From Bacteroidota bacterium (lineage in GTDB: Bacteria; Bacteroidota; Bacteroidia; Chitinophagales; Chitinophagaceae), in contig CANGDH010000007.1 in NCBI GenBank assembly GCA_947452555.1, positions 1 through 64,000 of the forward strand: DNA of 64,000 nucleotides, read 5' to 3'. A program made the position numbers and the translations under genes. This document shows positions 48,306 through 59,701 of the stretch, in pieces; position 1 is the first letter of the stretch; the number at the start of each line of letters is the position of its first letter. The notes beneath the pieces were generated by a model. That model was not told the origin of the DNA. It saw nothing but the letters and a program-made list of their open reading frames with translations, and did not search any database.

Positions 48306-48576
48306 TTTCACTACGAGATGGCGAGCTTGCTCGTAAATCGAAGTAGGGGAATAAAAAACACAAGGTGCGAAGCAACTTGGTTTTAATAAAATAGGTAGTT
48401 AATTTGGATTAAGTAGGTGCGAAGCAACTTGGTTTTAATAAAGAAGTTGCGTACCATTTTAAATTCCTTTTAGCACCCCCACCTAGGGAACAGCGAGCAC
48501 GAAGTGCGAGCTAATCCTACTTATGAAATAAGGAGGTGCTAATCCAACTTATGAAATAAGGAGGTGCTAATCCAAG
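48306..48576. repeat. Repeat-rich non-coding gap between tRNA-Ser and tatD
   Basis: No gene is seen here. It holds two families of short repeats. A 28-bp direct repeat starting AGGTGCGAAGCAACTTGG occurs at 48363-48390 and 48415-48442. A 28-bp tandem unit starting AATCCAACTTATGAAATA occurs at 48513-48540, 48541-48568 and partly at 48569-48575. Small hairpins such as CGAGCTTGCTCG (about 48322-48333) also occur. No cas genes or CRISPR spacing are present. The content is typical of intergenic repeat clusters downstream of tRNAs. Confidence 0.8.
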
Positions 48577-49344
48577 CTATAACTTAAATATCCCTTCGGC
48601 ATTTCTTGTAGTAATCTCCGCAATTTCATGTAAAGGCATAGCTTTAATCTCCCCTAATTTTTTAGCAACTTCAATGATATAAGCAGGCTCATTTCTTTTA
48701 CCACGATAAGGAACTGGTGATAAGTATGGAGCATCCGTTTCTAATACCAGCCATTCCATAGGAATTTCTTTAATCGCTTCCGCAACACCTGCATTTTTAT
48801 ATGTAAGTACGCCCCCTAATCCAAGATGAAATCCCATTCCAATAATATCCGTTGCCGATTCTTTACTCCCACTAAAGCAATGAAAAATTCCTTTTAATCC
48901 TTTCTTGGCAAATGGCTTCACCAGCTCTATTGTTTCACCCATGGCATTACGTGTATGAATTACAATTGGCAAATCATAATCCAAAGCCCATTGCATTTGT
49001 AATTCAAAGGACTCATATTGTTGTTGCTTAAAAGTAGTATCCCAATAAAAATCCAAGCCAATTTCACCAATGGCTGCAAATTTTCTTTTGCCCAACCACT
49101 CTTCCACAATAGCCAATTCTTCTTTATAATTTTCCTTAACATAACAAGGATGTAAACCCATCATAGCAATGCAATTATTAGGATAGGCAGCTTCCACTGC
49201 CATCATAGAGTCAATAGCTGAACTGTCTATTGCAGGCATATAGATTTTGTTGACACCATTAGATAAAGCAGATTTTACAATTGCTGCTAAGTCCTGGCTA
49301 AACTCTTCCGAATATATATGAGCATGGGTTTCTGTAAATCGCAT
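48577..49344 (-). CDS. TatD family metal-dependent hydrolase (DNase)
   Basis: A 255-residue TIM-barrel hydrolase. The metal ligands are visible: ETHAHIY (HxH), GEIGLDFYWD (Glu), VIHTRNA (His), GIFHCFSGS (His) and LETDAPYLSPVPYRGKRNE (Asp). This is the TatD/YcfH pattern. Family members are 3'-5' nucleases; the cellular role is usually quality control rather than Tat export. It stands alone on the minus strand, between the repeat cluster and a 171-bp non-coding stretch. Confidence 0.94.
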   Translation of the reverse strand: MRFTETHAHIYSEEFSQDLAAIVKSALSNGVNKIYMPAIDSSAIDSMMAVEAAYPNNCIAMMGLHPCYVKENYKEELAIVEEWLGKRKFAAIGEIGLDFYWDTTFKQQQYESFELQMQWALDYDLPIVIHTRNAMGETIELVKPFAKKGLKGIFHCFSGSKESATDIIGMGFHLGLGGVLTYKNAGVAEAIKEIPMEWLVLETDAPYLSPVPYRGKRNEPAYIIEVAKKLGEIKAMPLHEIAEITTRNAEGIFKL

Positions 49345-49489
49345 AGAATCAGCTTTAGATGCAAAAAAAGGATATTTTTTGCAACCTACATACTAAATCT
49401 CTTTATTTCAACGTTTTAGGGTTGTATTGAACGATAGTCGCTTAGTAACCGACTTAAAAATTTGTTTTTTATAGGGTACGGATTATACA

Positions 49490-49517
49490 GGCCGAGGTTT
49501 CTACCTTGGCCTTTTTT
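49490..49517 (+). terminator. Strong terminator-like hairpin with plus-strand T run
   Basis: GGCCGAGG / CCTTGGCC (49490-49497 and 49504-49511, one G-T) with a 6-nt loop, then TTTTTT. It reads in the plus direction, yet both flanking genes are on the minus strand, and it abuts the deacetylase stop codon. It could also slow minus-strand transcription, but it lacks a T run on that side. Confidence 0.7.
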
Positions 49518-50145
49518 ATACTAGAGCTCTAAATTGATACCCTTCTTTGCTAAAATATTCTAAGACTGTTGGCAAAGCCACAGACAATCTATTCCAGGCC
49601 TTACTACTGTCGTGAAAAACTATAATGGATCCCGCCTTAGCATATTTAATCACATTGTTAGTACACTTTTCTCCCGAAATGGAAATGTCAAAGTCGCCAC
49701 TTAAAACATCCCACATGATAATCTTTTGTGGTAAGGCAAGATTATTCTTAATCTGTTTTATTTGTGCAATAGTGATTCTACCGTATGGTGGCCTAAACAA
49801 ATTAGAATTTATTTTTTCTGCTGCTAATTCAATATTCTGAATATACGTTTCAGTTTTAGTGTTCCACCCATTTAAATGATTTTGGGTATGATTCCCTACA
49901 ACATGTCCTTCCTGTATTATTTGATTAAAAATAGAAGTATTTTCCGCTACATTTTTTCCTATACAAAAAAAACTTGCTTTCGCATTATACTTAGCCAATT
50001 GTTCTAGTACAAAAGGCGTCACTATTGGATGCGGACCGTCATCAAAACTTAAATAAATGACCTTCTCCTTTGTTGGAATTCTCCAAGTGCAACTAGGGTA
50101 TAAAGCCCTAAGCCAAAAAGGTGTTTTAATAAAATACATAACCAA
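49516..50145 (-). CDS. Polysaccharide deacetylase (NodB homology domain)
   Basis: The 209-residue protein is essentially one NodB domain with all five motifs: LSFDDGPHPIVT (catalytic Asp and metal Asp), VGNHTQNHLNGW (HxxxH metal ligands), FRPPYGRIT, WDVLSGDFD and IIVFHDS (His). There is no classical signal peptide, though the N-terminus (MYFIKTPFWLRALYP) could associate with the membrane. Members deacetylate peptidoglycan, chitin or other acylated glycans; the substrate here is unknown. It is divergent from gltX. Confidence 0.92.
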   Translation of the reverse strand: MVMYFIKTPFWLRALYPSCTWRIPTKEKVIYLSFDDGPHPIVTPFVLEQLAKYNAKASFFCIGKNVAENTSIFNQIIQEGHVVGNHTQNHLNGWNTKTETYIQNIELAAEKINSNLFRPPYGRITIAQIKQIKNNLALPQKIIMWDVLSGDFDISISGEKCTNNVIKYAKAGSIIVFHDSSKAWNRLSVALPTVLEYFSKEGYQFRALV

Positions 50146-50176
50146 AGATAAATAGTTCTTTTGCCTGTTTGAATAT

Positions 50177-50184
50177 TATCTTTG
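50177..50184 (+). promoter_or_regulatory. -7 promoter element of gltX
   Basis: TATCTTTG matches TAnnTTTG. It ends 5 nt before the ATG at 50190 and 17 nt before the ATG at 50202, which argues against the earlier TTG codon at 50169 as the start. Confidence 0.6.
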
Positions 50185-50189
50185 TAAAA

Positions 50190-51737
50190 ATGAATAAAAG
50201 CATGGATGCAAAGGTTAGAGTAAGGTTTGCGCCCTCTCCTACGGGCGGGTTACACCTTGGTGGAGTTAGAACTGTTTTGTTTAATTACTTATTTGCAAAA
50301 CACCATAATGGAGAATTTATATTAAGAATAGAAGACACAGACCAATCAAGATTTGTTCCAGGTGCAGAACAATATATTTTAGACACTTTAGCTTGGTGTG
50401 GATTGTCTCCAGACGAGAGTCCTGTGCACGGAGGCAATTATGGTCCCTACCGACAAAGCGAGCGCAAAGCAAACTATAAAAAATATGCTGATCAATTAAT
50501 TGCGCAAGGCAATGCTTATTATGCATTTGATACTCCTGCGGACCTAGAAGCAAAAAGAGCTGAGGTTCCAAACTTTCAGTATAGCAGAACGCATAGAATG
50601 GAAATGAAAAATTCAATTTCATTATCAGCAACTGAAGTGGAATCATTATTAAAAAATAATACTCCACATGTAGTTAGAATTAAAATGCCTGAAAATGAAG
50701 AAGTAATTTTTGAAGATATTATTAGAGGCGAAGTAAGTTTTGATGCAAGCACTGTTGATGATAAAGTTTTACTAAAAGCAGACGGAATGCCTACTTATCA
50801 TTTAGCAGTAGTAGTGGACGATCATCTAATGAAAATAACGCACGCATTTAGAGGAGAAGAATGGTTACCAAGTGCACCAGTGCATATTTTATTATGGAAA
50901 TATTTATTTGGATTAGATCAAATGCCTAAATGGGCACATTTGCCATTAATATTAAAGCCGGACGGACATGGAAAACTTAGCAAGCGTGACGGCGAGCGTT
51001 TAGGCTTCCCTGTTTTTGCAATGGACTGGACCGACCATATCACAAAAGAAAATACTATTGGATTTAAAGAAAAAGGTTTTTTACCTGAAGCATTTATAAA
51101 TTTATTGGCATTACTTGGATGGAATGATGGCACAGATAAAGAAATTTTTACCATGGAAGAATTGATCGCTAGTTTCTCTTTAGACAGAGTGCATAAAGGC
51201 GGTGCAAAATTTGATTATGAAAAAGCTAAATGGTTTAATCAAGAATGGATTAAACGAATGGATAATGAAAAATTATCGCGATTAGTTCAGCCCTATTTCG
51301 ACAAGGCTGAAATTGAAATTCATGAACACGACTATTTAGTAAAAATAATTGGCCTAGTAAAAGAACGTTGTCATCTATTACCCGATTTTATTACTCAAAG
51401 TGCTTTCTTCTTTAAGGCACCCACAACAATAGATACTGCTTCAATCACCCCTAAATGGGAAGCAAAAAAACAGCAATTTTTCGAAGCGCTTGTTAAGATT
51501 TATTCGGACCATATAATTGCAGATAAACAAACTATTCCTGCAATAGAATTGGAAGCACATTTTAAAGAATTAGCAGCTTTACATGAATTAAAGCCCGGAG
51601 AATTAATGTTGCCATTTAGAATTATGCTAGTAGGTGGTAAATTTGGTCCAGGAGTTTTTGAAATAGTTGAAGCAATAGAACTTAAAGATGCAACTAGTAG
51701 AATTCAATACTGCTTACAAATATTGTCCACGAATTAA
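50190..51737 (+). CDS. gltX: Glutamyl-tRNA synthetase
   Basis: Class I aminoacyl-tRNA synthetase. The HIGH-type motif lies in RFAPSPTGGLHLGGVRTVLFNYLF and the KMSKS-type motif in GHGKLSKRDGERLGFPVF. FILRIEDTDQSRFV and VDDHLMKITHAFRGEEWLPS are typical of bacterial GltX. I give the ATG at 50190; the ATG at 50202 (MDAKVRVRF) is equally possible and better spaced from the promoter. Length is about 515 residues, normal for Bacteroidota. It leads a plus-strand run; the next gene starts 14 nt downstream. Confidence 0.96.
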   Translation: MNKSMDAKVRVRFAPSPTGGLHLGGVRTVLFNYLFAKHHNGEFILRIEDTDQSRFVPGAEQYILDTLAWCGLSPDESPVHGGNYGPYRQSERKANYKKYADQLIAQGNAYYAFDTPADLEAKRAEVPNFQYSRTHRMEMKNSISLSATEVESLLKNNTPHVVRIKMPENEEVIFEDIIRGEVSFDASTVDDKVLLKADGMPTYHLAVVVDDHLMKITHAFRGEEWLPSAPVHILLWKYLFGLDQMPKWAHLPLILKPDGHGKLSKRDGERLGFPVFAMDWTDHITKENTIGFKEKGFLPEAFINLLALLGWNDGTDKEIFTMEELIASFSLDRVHKGGAKFDYEKAKWFNQEWIKRMDNEKLSRLVQPYFDKAEIEIHEHDYLVKIIGLVKERCHLLPDFITQSAFFFKAPTTIDTASITPKWEAKKQQFFEALVKIYSDHIIADKQTIPAIELEAHFKELAALHELKPGELMLPFRIMLVGGKFGPGVFEIVEAIELKDATSRIQYCLQILSTN

Positions 51738-51751
51738 TGTAACTTGTATAT

Positions 51752-52162
51752 ATGAGCGCACCAAAACCAATAAGAGTATTAGTTGCTAAAGTAGGATTAG
51801 ACGGCCATGATCGTGGCGCTAAGATTATTGCAACAGCGCTGAGGGATGCTGGCATGGAAGTTATTTATACAGGTTTACGTCAAAGTCCTGAAATGGTAGT
51901 GCAAGCTGCTTTGCAAGAAGACGTTGATGCAATTGGTATTAGTATCTTGTCAGGTGCTCATATGACTGTATTTCCAAAAGTATACCAACTCATGCAAGAC
52001 AAAGGTTTGAAAGATGTATTGTTAACAGGAGGAGGAATTATTCCGGACGCTGACACCCATGCACTCACTTCAATGGGCATTGGTACTTTATTTACACCTG
52101 GAACAAACACTTCAGATATTGCTGACTACATTCGAACTTGGGTAGCGGAGCACAGAAAGTAA
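51752..52162 (+). CDS. Stand-alone cobalamin (B12)-binding domain protein
   Basis: The 136-residue protein is one B12-binding domain as in the small or C-terminal part of methylmalonyl-CoA mutase: [20 protein letters not shown] contains DxHxxG with the lower-ligand His, [13 protein letters not shown] the SxL motif, and [12 protein letters not shown] the GG motif. No mutase catalytic subunit is in the window, so it must pair with one elsewhere or act as a separate cobalamin carrier (inference). It lies between gltX (14 nt) and an enoyl-CoA hydratase gene (28 nt), which suggests acyl-CoA metabolism. Confidence 0.92.
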   Translation: MSAPKPIRVLVAKVGLDGHDRGAKIIATALRDAGMEVIYTGLRQSPEMVVQAALQEDVDAIGISILSGAHMTVFPKVYQLMQDKGLKDVLLTGGGIIPDADTHALTSMGIGTLFTPGTNTSDIADYIRTWVAEHRK

Positions 52163-52190
52163 AACGATTTTTAACTTAAATTGCTTTTAT

Positions 52191-52970
52191 ATGTCATTCC
52201 AAACATTGTTTACAAAATTAGAAGATCATACACTGATCATTACAATCAATCGTCCTGACAAATTAAATGCGCTAAACCAACAGGTCATGCTAGATTTGGA
52301 TGCAGTCATGGATCGTGTATATAAGTTTCCAGAAATTAAGAGTGTTATTATTACCGGTGCAGGACTTAAAAGTTTTGTTGCAGGTGCTGATATAAAAGAA
52401 TTTGAAGCCCTTTCGAAAGAGGCAGCCATAGCCGTTGCAAAAAAAGGACAATCGGTATTTTCTAAAATTGAAAACTCACCTAAACCAGTAATAGCTTGTG
52501 TTAATGGATATGCTTTAGGCGGAGGTTGCGAATTGGCCATGAGCTGTCATTTTATTGTTGCATCTGAAAATGCTTTATTTGGTCAACCTGAAGTAAACCT
52601 AGGAATCATGCCTGGTTACGGAGGCACTCAGCGTCTTACTCAGAAAGTGGGTAAAGCAAGAGCTATGGAATTGATTGTCACTGGCAACACTATTTCAGCC
52701 GCTCAAGCACTTGAATATGGACTTGTAAACTATGTAGTTCCCCAGCCTGATCTTATTGCTAAGGCCCAGTCTATCCTTGGAGCTAGTCATGCCAAAGCAC
52801 CTATTGCCGTAGCTAATTCCATAAAAGCGGTGAATGCTGCATGGGACGAGTCTATCAATGGATATGACTTAGAAGCTACCCTTTTTGGAGAATGCTTTAT
52901 TACTGCAGATTGCAAAGAAGGAATCCAAGCATTTATCGACAAAAGAAAGCCTGACTTTAAAGGACACTAA
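52191..52970 (+). CDS. Enoyl-CoA hydratase/isomerase (crotonase family)
   Basis: A 259-residue crotonase-fold protein with oxyanion-hole segments SFVAGADIKEFEAL and NGYALGGGCELAMSCHF. The catalytic glutamates appear as FGQPEVNLGIMPGYGGTQRL (both Glu positions of hydratases, one as Gly-rich variant to be checked). It probably hydrates short-chain enoyl-CoA in beta-oxidation; substrate is not predictable. It follows the B12-binding domain gene by 28 nt, so the two may be co-expressed. No other beta-oxidation genes are present here. Confidence 0.92.
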   Translation: MSFQTLFTKLEDHTLIITINRPDKLNALNQQVMLDLDAVMDRVYKFPEIKSVIITGAGLKSFVAGADIKEFEALSKEAAIAVAKKGQSVFSKIENSPKPVIACVNGYALGGGCELAMSCHFIVASENALFGQPEVNLGIMPGYGGTQRLTQKVGKARAMELIVTGNTISAAQALEYGLVNYVVPQPDLIAKAQSILGASHAKAPIAVANSIKAVNAAWDESINGYDLEATLFGECFITADCKEGIQAFIDKRKPDFKGH

Positions 52971-53039
52971 TTCCTGATTTTAAGAATTTCAAGTTCTACT
53001 TTAACTTTACTTTTTAGCCCATGTTTTCGTCAGGTGTGT

Positions 53040-53047
53040 TACCTTTG
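53040..53047 (+). promoter_or_regulatory. -7 promoter element of fumC
   Basis: TACCTTTG matches TAnnTTTG and lies 21 nt before the fumC ATG. A T-rich stretch at 53011-53016 is at a plausible -33 distance. Confidence 0.65.
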
Positions 53048-53068
53048 CGGTATTAAAATATTGCAACT

Positions 53069-54463
53069 ATGGAATACAGAATTGAGAAAGACACAATGGG
53101 AGAAGTGAATGTACCATCACATGTTTATTGGGGTGCACAAACACAAAGAAGTATTGAGAATTTTAAAATTGCTCAAGACATTAACCGTATGCCTAAAGAA
53201 ATCATTAAGGCATTTGCTTATTTAAAAAAAGCAGCAGCCTTAACCAATTTTGATGCAGGTGTTTTACCTAAAGAAAAATGCGATTTAATTGGACAAGTTT
53301 GTGATGAAATATTAGCAGGTAAATTAGATGATCAATTTCCTTTAGTAGTATGGCAGACTGGTAGTGGTACCCAAAGCAATATGAACATGAATGAAGTGAT
53401 TGCGTATCGTGGTCATGTGATTCAAGGAGGAAGCTTGACAGATAAAGAAAAATTCTTGCACCCAAATGACGACGTAAATAAGTCACAGTCTTCTAATGAT
53501 ACTTTCCCAACAGCAATGCATATTGCTGCTTACCAAATTTTAAAGGAAACAACTATTCCTGGCATTACTACTTTGAAAAATACTTTGGATGCCAAGAGTG
53601 CCGCATTTATGCATGTGGTAAAAATTGGACGTACCCATTTTATGGATGCTACTCCATTAACATTAGGGCAGGAAATTAGTGGATATGCTAGTCAATTAAA
53701 ACATGGACTAAAGGCAATCAATAATACATTAGAACATTTAAGTGAATTAGCATTAGGTGGAACTGCCGTTGGAACGGGTATTAATACACCAAAAGGTTAT
53801 TCAGAAAATGTTGCAAAGCATATTGCAAATCTAACTGGCTTGCCATTTGTGACTGCTGAAAATAAATTTGAAGCATTAGCAGCACATGACGCCATTGTAG
53901 AAACACATGGCGCATTGAAAACTGTGGCAGTTAGCTTAATGAAAATTGCAAACGATGTTCGTATGTTGTCTTCAGGACCAAGAAGTGGAATTGGCGAATT
54001 ATTTATTCCAGACAATGAGCCTGGTTCTTCCATCATGCCTGGCAAAGTAAATCCAACGCAATCAGAAGCATTAACCATGATTGCTGCACAAGTAATGGGT
54101 AACGATGTTGCCATTAACGTTGGAGGATCCATGGGACATTTTGAGCTAAACGTATTTAAACCAGTAATGATTTATAATTTCTTACACAGTGCGAGATTAA
54201 TTGGAGATGGTTGTGTAAGCTTTAATGATAAATGTGCAATTGGATTAGAGCCAATTGAAGCTAATATCAATAAACATGTAAATAATAGTTTAATGTTAGT
54301 GACTTCATTGAACACTAAGATTGGTTATTATAAGTCTGCAGAGATTGCGCAAAAAGCACATAAAGAAGGAACTACATTAAAGGAAATGGCGGTAAAATTA
54401 GGATATGTTACACCTGAAGAATTTGATGCATGGGTGATTCCTAAAGACATGGTTGGATTATAA
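53069..54463 (+). CDS. fumC: Class II fumarate hydratase
   Basis: Iron-independent fumarase of the TCA cycle, converting fumarate to L-malate. The 464-residue protein has the start [73 protein letters not shown] and the superfamily signature [15 protein letters not shown] with the catalytic Ser loop. It has its own promoter and ends at a convergent palindromic element facing the amidohydrolase gene. Confidence 0.97.
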   Translation: MEYRIEKDTMGEVNVPSHVYWGAQTQRSIENFKIAQDINRMPKEIIKAFAYLKKAAALTNFDAGVLPKEKCDLIGQVCDEILAGKLDDQFPLVVWQTGSGTQSNMNMNEVIAYRGHVIQGGSLTDKEKFLHPNDDVNKSQSSNDTFPTAMHIAAYQILKETTIPGITTLKNTLDAKSAAFMHVVKIGRTHFMDATPLTLGQEISGYASQLKHGLKAINNTLEHLSELALGGTAVGTGINTPKGYSENVAKHIANLTGLPFVTAENKFEALAAHDAIVETHGALKTVAVSLMKIANDVRMLSSGPRSGIGELFIPDNEPGSSIMPGKVNPTQSEALTMIAAQVMGNDVAINVGGSMGHFELNVFKPVMIYNFLHSARLIGDGCVSFNDKCAIGLEPIEANINKHVNNSLMLVTSLNTKIGYYKSAEIAQKAHKEGTTLKEMAVKLGYVTPEEFDAWVIPKDMVGL

Positions 54464-54747
54464 TTTTAGAATTCACCGTTGGCGGAACATTCCATCCTTC
54501 TCTGTTCGTCATTACGCTAAAAAGGGGAAAGCTTAAACTAAAAGTCAGAACTCGCACTATGTGCTCAAACATGCTGACTTTCTTTACGTTTAACTTTCCC
54601 CTTTTCTTTACGATACAAATCTTCGATTTGTAAAAAATTATTAGAGTGTTTTTATTTAAACACTTATTTTAATTTAAGTATTTAAATAAAAACTTTAGAC
54701 TCAGAGTTCAGTATTGGAATGTTCCCAACTTATGAATTCAAAAATTA
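54461..54747. repeat. Nested palindromic element, possible MITE or large bidirectional terminator
   Basis: The ends of this 281-bp gap are inverted repeats. The left end is GAATTCA, then GTTGG, then GAACATTCCA (54469-54494); the right end is the same order on the other strand (54715-54739). Inside are three more palindromes: AAAAGGGGAAAG...CTTTCCCCTTTT (about 54519-54605), ACAAATC/GATTTGT (about 54615-54631), and a 17-of-18 match GTTTTTATTTAAACACTT/AAGTATTTAAATAAAAAC (54649-54666 and 54676-54693). No coding potential is seen. It separates two convergent genes. Confidence 0.7.
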
Positions 54748-56370
54748 GTGCACCCTTTCGCCGTTCAAAAATGTCTTCAGCACTTTAACGTGCAAAATAC
54801 TATCTGTAGGCACTTTCATTAAGTCTTTGTCTAGTATAATAAAATCGGCCTTCTTACCTACTTCTAATGAACCAATTTGTTTTTCCATACGATTGGCTTT
54901 AGCTGCCCAAATTGTCATACCACGGATAGTCTGCTCACGGGTTAAGACATTCTCCATTTGAAAACCACCTGTTGGAAAACCTTTGCTGTCCTGTCTTGCC
55001 ACCGCTGCTAAAAATGTTTTAAACGGATTAATCTCCTCTACAGGAAAATCAGTACCCAATGGCAACCAATTGTTTTGTTCTAATAATTGTTTGTACGCAT
55101 AGCCTCCTTTTAATCTTTCAGCACCTAATCTTTCACCTGCCCAATACATATCACTAGTAGCATGTGTAGGCTGCACCGAAGGAATAATACTATTGTCTCC
55201 AAAGTAATGGAAGTCAGCTGCATTAATAATTTGTGCATGCTCTATTCTCCAACGCTTGTCATTCTTTCCTTTTAAATATTTAGCATACACTTTTAGAATT
55301 GTTCTGTTAGCACTATCTCCAATTGCATGTGTACACATTTGGAAATCGGTATTAATTAGTTTTGCAGCTACTGAATCAAAATGCGCTGCACTACTTAATA
55401 AGAATCCAGACCATCCTGCTTTGTCTGCATAGGGTTGCAACAAACAAGCGCCTCTACTCCCTAACGCACCATCACCATATACTTTCACCCCTTTAACCGA
55501 TAATCGATCTGTAATATATCCGCCACCAGTAAAATATTTTGAAGTGTACGATTCCGGCTTATCACTCAACATTACATATAAACGCATTTTTAAATCATTA
55601 CTTTTTTGCAAAGCGTCTACTTGATCAATATCTGAAGGACTTAGTCCACAATCTGTAATAGTTGTTAATCCAGTCGCAAAGCAGTTTTGTTGTGCCGCGG
55701 TTAACCAATCTTTATAATCTGCTTTGGTAGCAGCTGGGACATGACATTCTACTACTCCTACTGCATTGTCAACTAAGAGTCCAGTCAACTTACCGTCTTG
55801 CATTGTAAACTGTCCTCCTTCGATTGTTTGACCCGGTTTTACCCCTGCTAAGTTTAAAGCAAAATCATTTGCAACACTAGCATGACCATCAACCCTTTCT
55901 AATAAAACAGGGCGATCTGGAAATAAAATATTTAATGCTGCATTAGTAGGAAATGCTTTGCCAGGAAAACGATTCTGATCCCAACCACGTCCTTTAATCC
56001 ATCCTTTACCGGGATGTTTTGCTGCAAAGTCTTTAACTCTTGAGATAGCCTCCTCCCAAGAAGGAATAAACATTAAATCCACTGCATATAAGGATTGTCC
56101 ATACCCCATAAAATGGGCATGTGCATCCACAAAACCAGGATATATAATTGCACCAGCGGCATTCACTACACTATCAGATTGATATTCTTTTAAAATAGCA
56201 TCATTCGTGCCCAATGCTACAATTTTACCGTCCTGAATTGCCATAGCTTCTGCAGTAGCAAAGTCATTGTTAACGGTATATATTTGTGCATGGTGCACTA
56301 TCAAGTCTACTCTTTGGTTAATACAAGAACTGCATAAAACCATCATAACAATAGCAAATAATTGACGCAT
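54745..56370 (-). CDS. Amidohydrolase family lipoprotein (Amidohydro_3/YtcJ-like)
   Basis: The 541-residue product has a lipoprotein signal (MVLCSSC, Cys at 17), then an amidohydrolase fold: small beta-sandwich (VDLIVHHAQIYTVNNDF) and TIM barrel with PGFVDAHAHFMGYG (HxH), LLERVDGHASVAN, KVYGDGALGSRGA, QMCTHAIGDSANRTIL, WRIEHAQII and PLGTDFPVEEINPF (metal Asp). The C-terminus has IGSLEVGKKADFIILDKDL, the usual closing motif. Relatives hydrolyse amides or exo-enzyme substrates that cannot be predicted from sequence. The AraC regulator gene lies 42 nt upstream on the same strand and may control it. Confidence 0.92.
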   Translation of the reverse strand: MRQLFAIVMMVLCSSCINQRVDLIVHHAQIYTVNNDFATAEAMAIQDGKIVALGTNDAILKEYQSDSVVNAAGAIIYPGFVDAHAHFMGYGQSLYAVDLMFIPSWEEAISRVKDFAAKHPGKGWIKGRGWDQNRFPGKAFPTNAALNILFPDRPVLLERVDGHASVANDFALNLAGVKPGQTIEGGQFTMQDGKLTGLLVDNAVGVVECHVPAATKADYKDWLTAAQQNCFATGLTTITDCGLSPSDIDQVDALQKSNDLKMRLYVMLSDKPESYTSKYFTGGGYITDRLSVKGVKVYGDGALGSRGACLLQPYADKAGWSGFLLSSAAHFDSVAAKLINTDFQMCTHAIGDSANRTILKVYAKYLKGKNDKRWRIEHAQIINAADFHYFGDNSIIPSVQPTHATSDMYWAGERLGAERLKGGYAYKQLLEQNNWLPLGTDFPVEEINPFKTFLAAVARQDSKGFPTGGFQMENVLTREQTIRGMTIWAAKANRMEKQIGSLEVGKKADFIILDKDLMKVPTDSILHVKVLKTFLNGERVH

Positions 56371-56412
56371 AATAAATGTTTAGAAAATAAAAATAACTAA
56401 AATAAAACGTAA

Positions 56413-57339
56413 TTAGTTCAATAACTCGCAAGGCTTCAAACCTGTGTGCTTTTTAAAAGCAGCAGAAAAATGCGAAATAGAAGAATATCCTAATAATGCA
56501 GAAACATCTGTAACGCTCAAGGACTTTTCATACAATAAGTATTTAGCATGCTCCATTCTTTGTTGTTGGTAATAATCAAAGATAGTAGTGCCAAAAATTT
56601 CTTTAAACCCTTTTTTCAAGTAACACTCATTCATAGCTACTTTACGACTTAATTCCTTAATCGTAATTGGATCACCAATATGTTGTAATAAAATTTCTCT
56701 TGCTTGATAAATACTCTCCTTGCCTCTGTCGTCTGCTAAAAATTTACATGAAAATCCTTCTTCTTTTTCATCATCTATTACCCCTTCCAAACTTTGTAAA
56801 AGTAATTCATGAATTTTTGCATTGATAAAAATATTCTCCAATGACCCAGTATAACTGTGATTCAACACTTCGTCTAAAGTAGAACGCTTACGAATACTTA
56901 AAGGAAATATTTTAGTAAATGCATTAGGATGTTTAAAAGCCAGCACTTCGTCTTTTGTGGAATTCAATTTTACGTTATGTACAAACTGACGCAAAAATGT
57001 GGAAGTAAAATGAAAGCAAAAAACGTCCACAGTTCTTAATGGGCCTTCGCAATCCTCAGTTGGCAATTGATTACAAGAACCGCACAATTTATTATCACAA
57101 TATCTATTTCCAGAAATACAAAATCTTAATTCAAGGAAATTATCCTTTGGATGATGCGCGTCAAAATGATAAACAAACATCCCAGTATCTTCAGTTGTCC
57201 ATGAATCCGACGCAGAATATCTTCTGATACTATATTGCGTGGAACCTGGAATATGTTGATCTTTATGCCATAACAAGGCCATTCCAGCAAATTCTGCCGG
57301 TTTATTTCCTTGTTTTAATATGTCTAATGCTTGATTCAC
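56413..57339 (-). CDS. AraC-family regulator with cysteine-rich segment
   Basis: A soluble 308-residue regulator with a C-terminal AraC DNA-binding domain (about 210-308): LLQHIGDPITIKELSRKVAM, NECYLKKGFKEIFG, DYYQQQRMEHAKYLLYE, and VSALLGYSSISHFSAAFKKH. The N-terminal sensor half contains a cysteine cluster, FCISGNRYCDNKLCGSCNQL followed by EDCEGP (five Cys in about 26 residues near residue 75-100), which could bind a metal or form a redox switch (inference). It lies upstream of the amidohydrolase lipoprotein gene on the same strand and is divergent from gyrB. Confidence 0.9.
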   Translation of the reverse strand: MNQALDILKQGNKPAEFAGMALLWHKDQHIPGSTQYSIRRYSASDSWTTEDTGMFVYHFDAHHPKDNFLELRFCISGNRYCDNKLCGSCNQLPTEDCEGPLRTVDVFCFHFTSTFLRQFVHNVKLNSTKDEVLAFKHPNAFTKIFPLSIRKRSTLDEVLNHSYTGSLENIFINAKIHELLLQSLEGVIDDEKEEGFSCKFLADDRGKESIYQAREILLQHIGDPITIKELSRKVAMNECYLKKGFKEIFGTTIFDYYQQQRMEHAKYLLYEKSLSVTDVSALLGYSSISHFSAAFKKHTGLKPCELLN

Positions 57340-57563
57340 TTATACAAATTTAATGTATAAACATCAATAAGGCATAAATGGTTCATTTAATGACTCAAAA
57401 ATGACAGTTAACCCCTTTAAAAAATATAGACGCAGGATACTGTAAAAAGATCCCACTTAAAGGCCATTTTTAGCCCCATTTTCGGCCTCTTTATAATTCA
57501 CAGCTAAATGAATTTGGGGATAACTAAGTAGGCGCTAAATGGGCCTAAAACTCTTAATTTTCT

Positions 57564-59594
<2,031 letters not shown>

Positions 59595-59701
59595 TTGACT
59601 CCTTTTTGACGATTTTAACAAAAAACCAATAGTAATTTTCAACGAATCCCAATAAATAACCTACTTTCAATCAGAAATTTTCACTCTAAAATTTATACAA
59701 A

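Noticed and set aside
48363..48575. Possible CRISPR array
   Set aside because: The repeats are tandem without spacers or occur only twice, two different families are mixed, and no cas genes are in the window.
48141..48575. Integrative element inserted at tRNA-Ser
   Set aside because: No integrase gene, and no second copy of the tRNA 3' end was found nearby; housekeeping genes resume directly.
50317..50667. 116-codon minus-strand frame inside gltX
   Set aside because: It lies wholly opposite the conserved catalytic domain of gltX and shows no family resemblance or signal.
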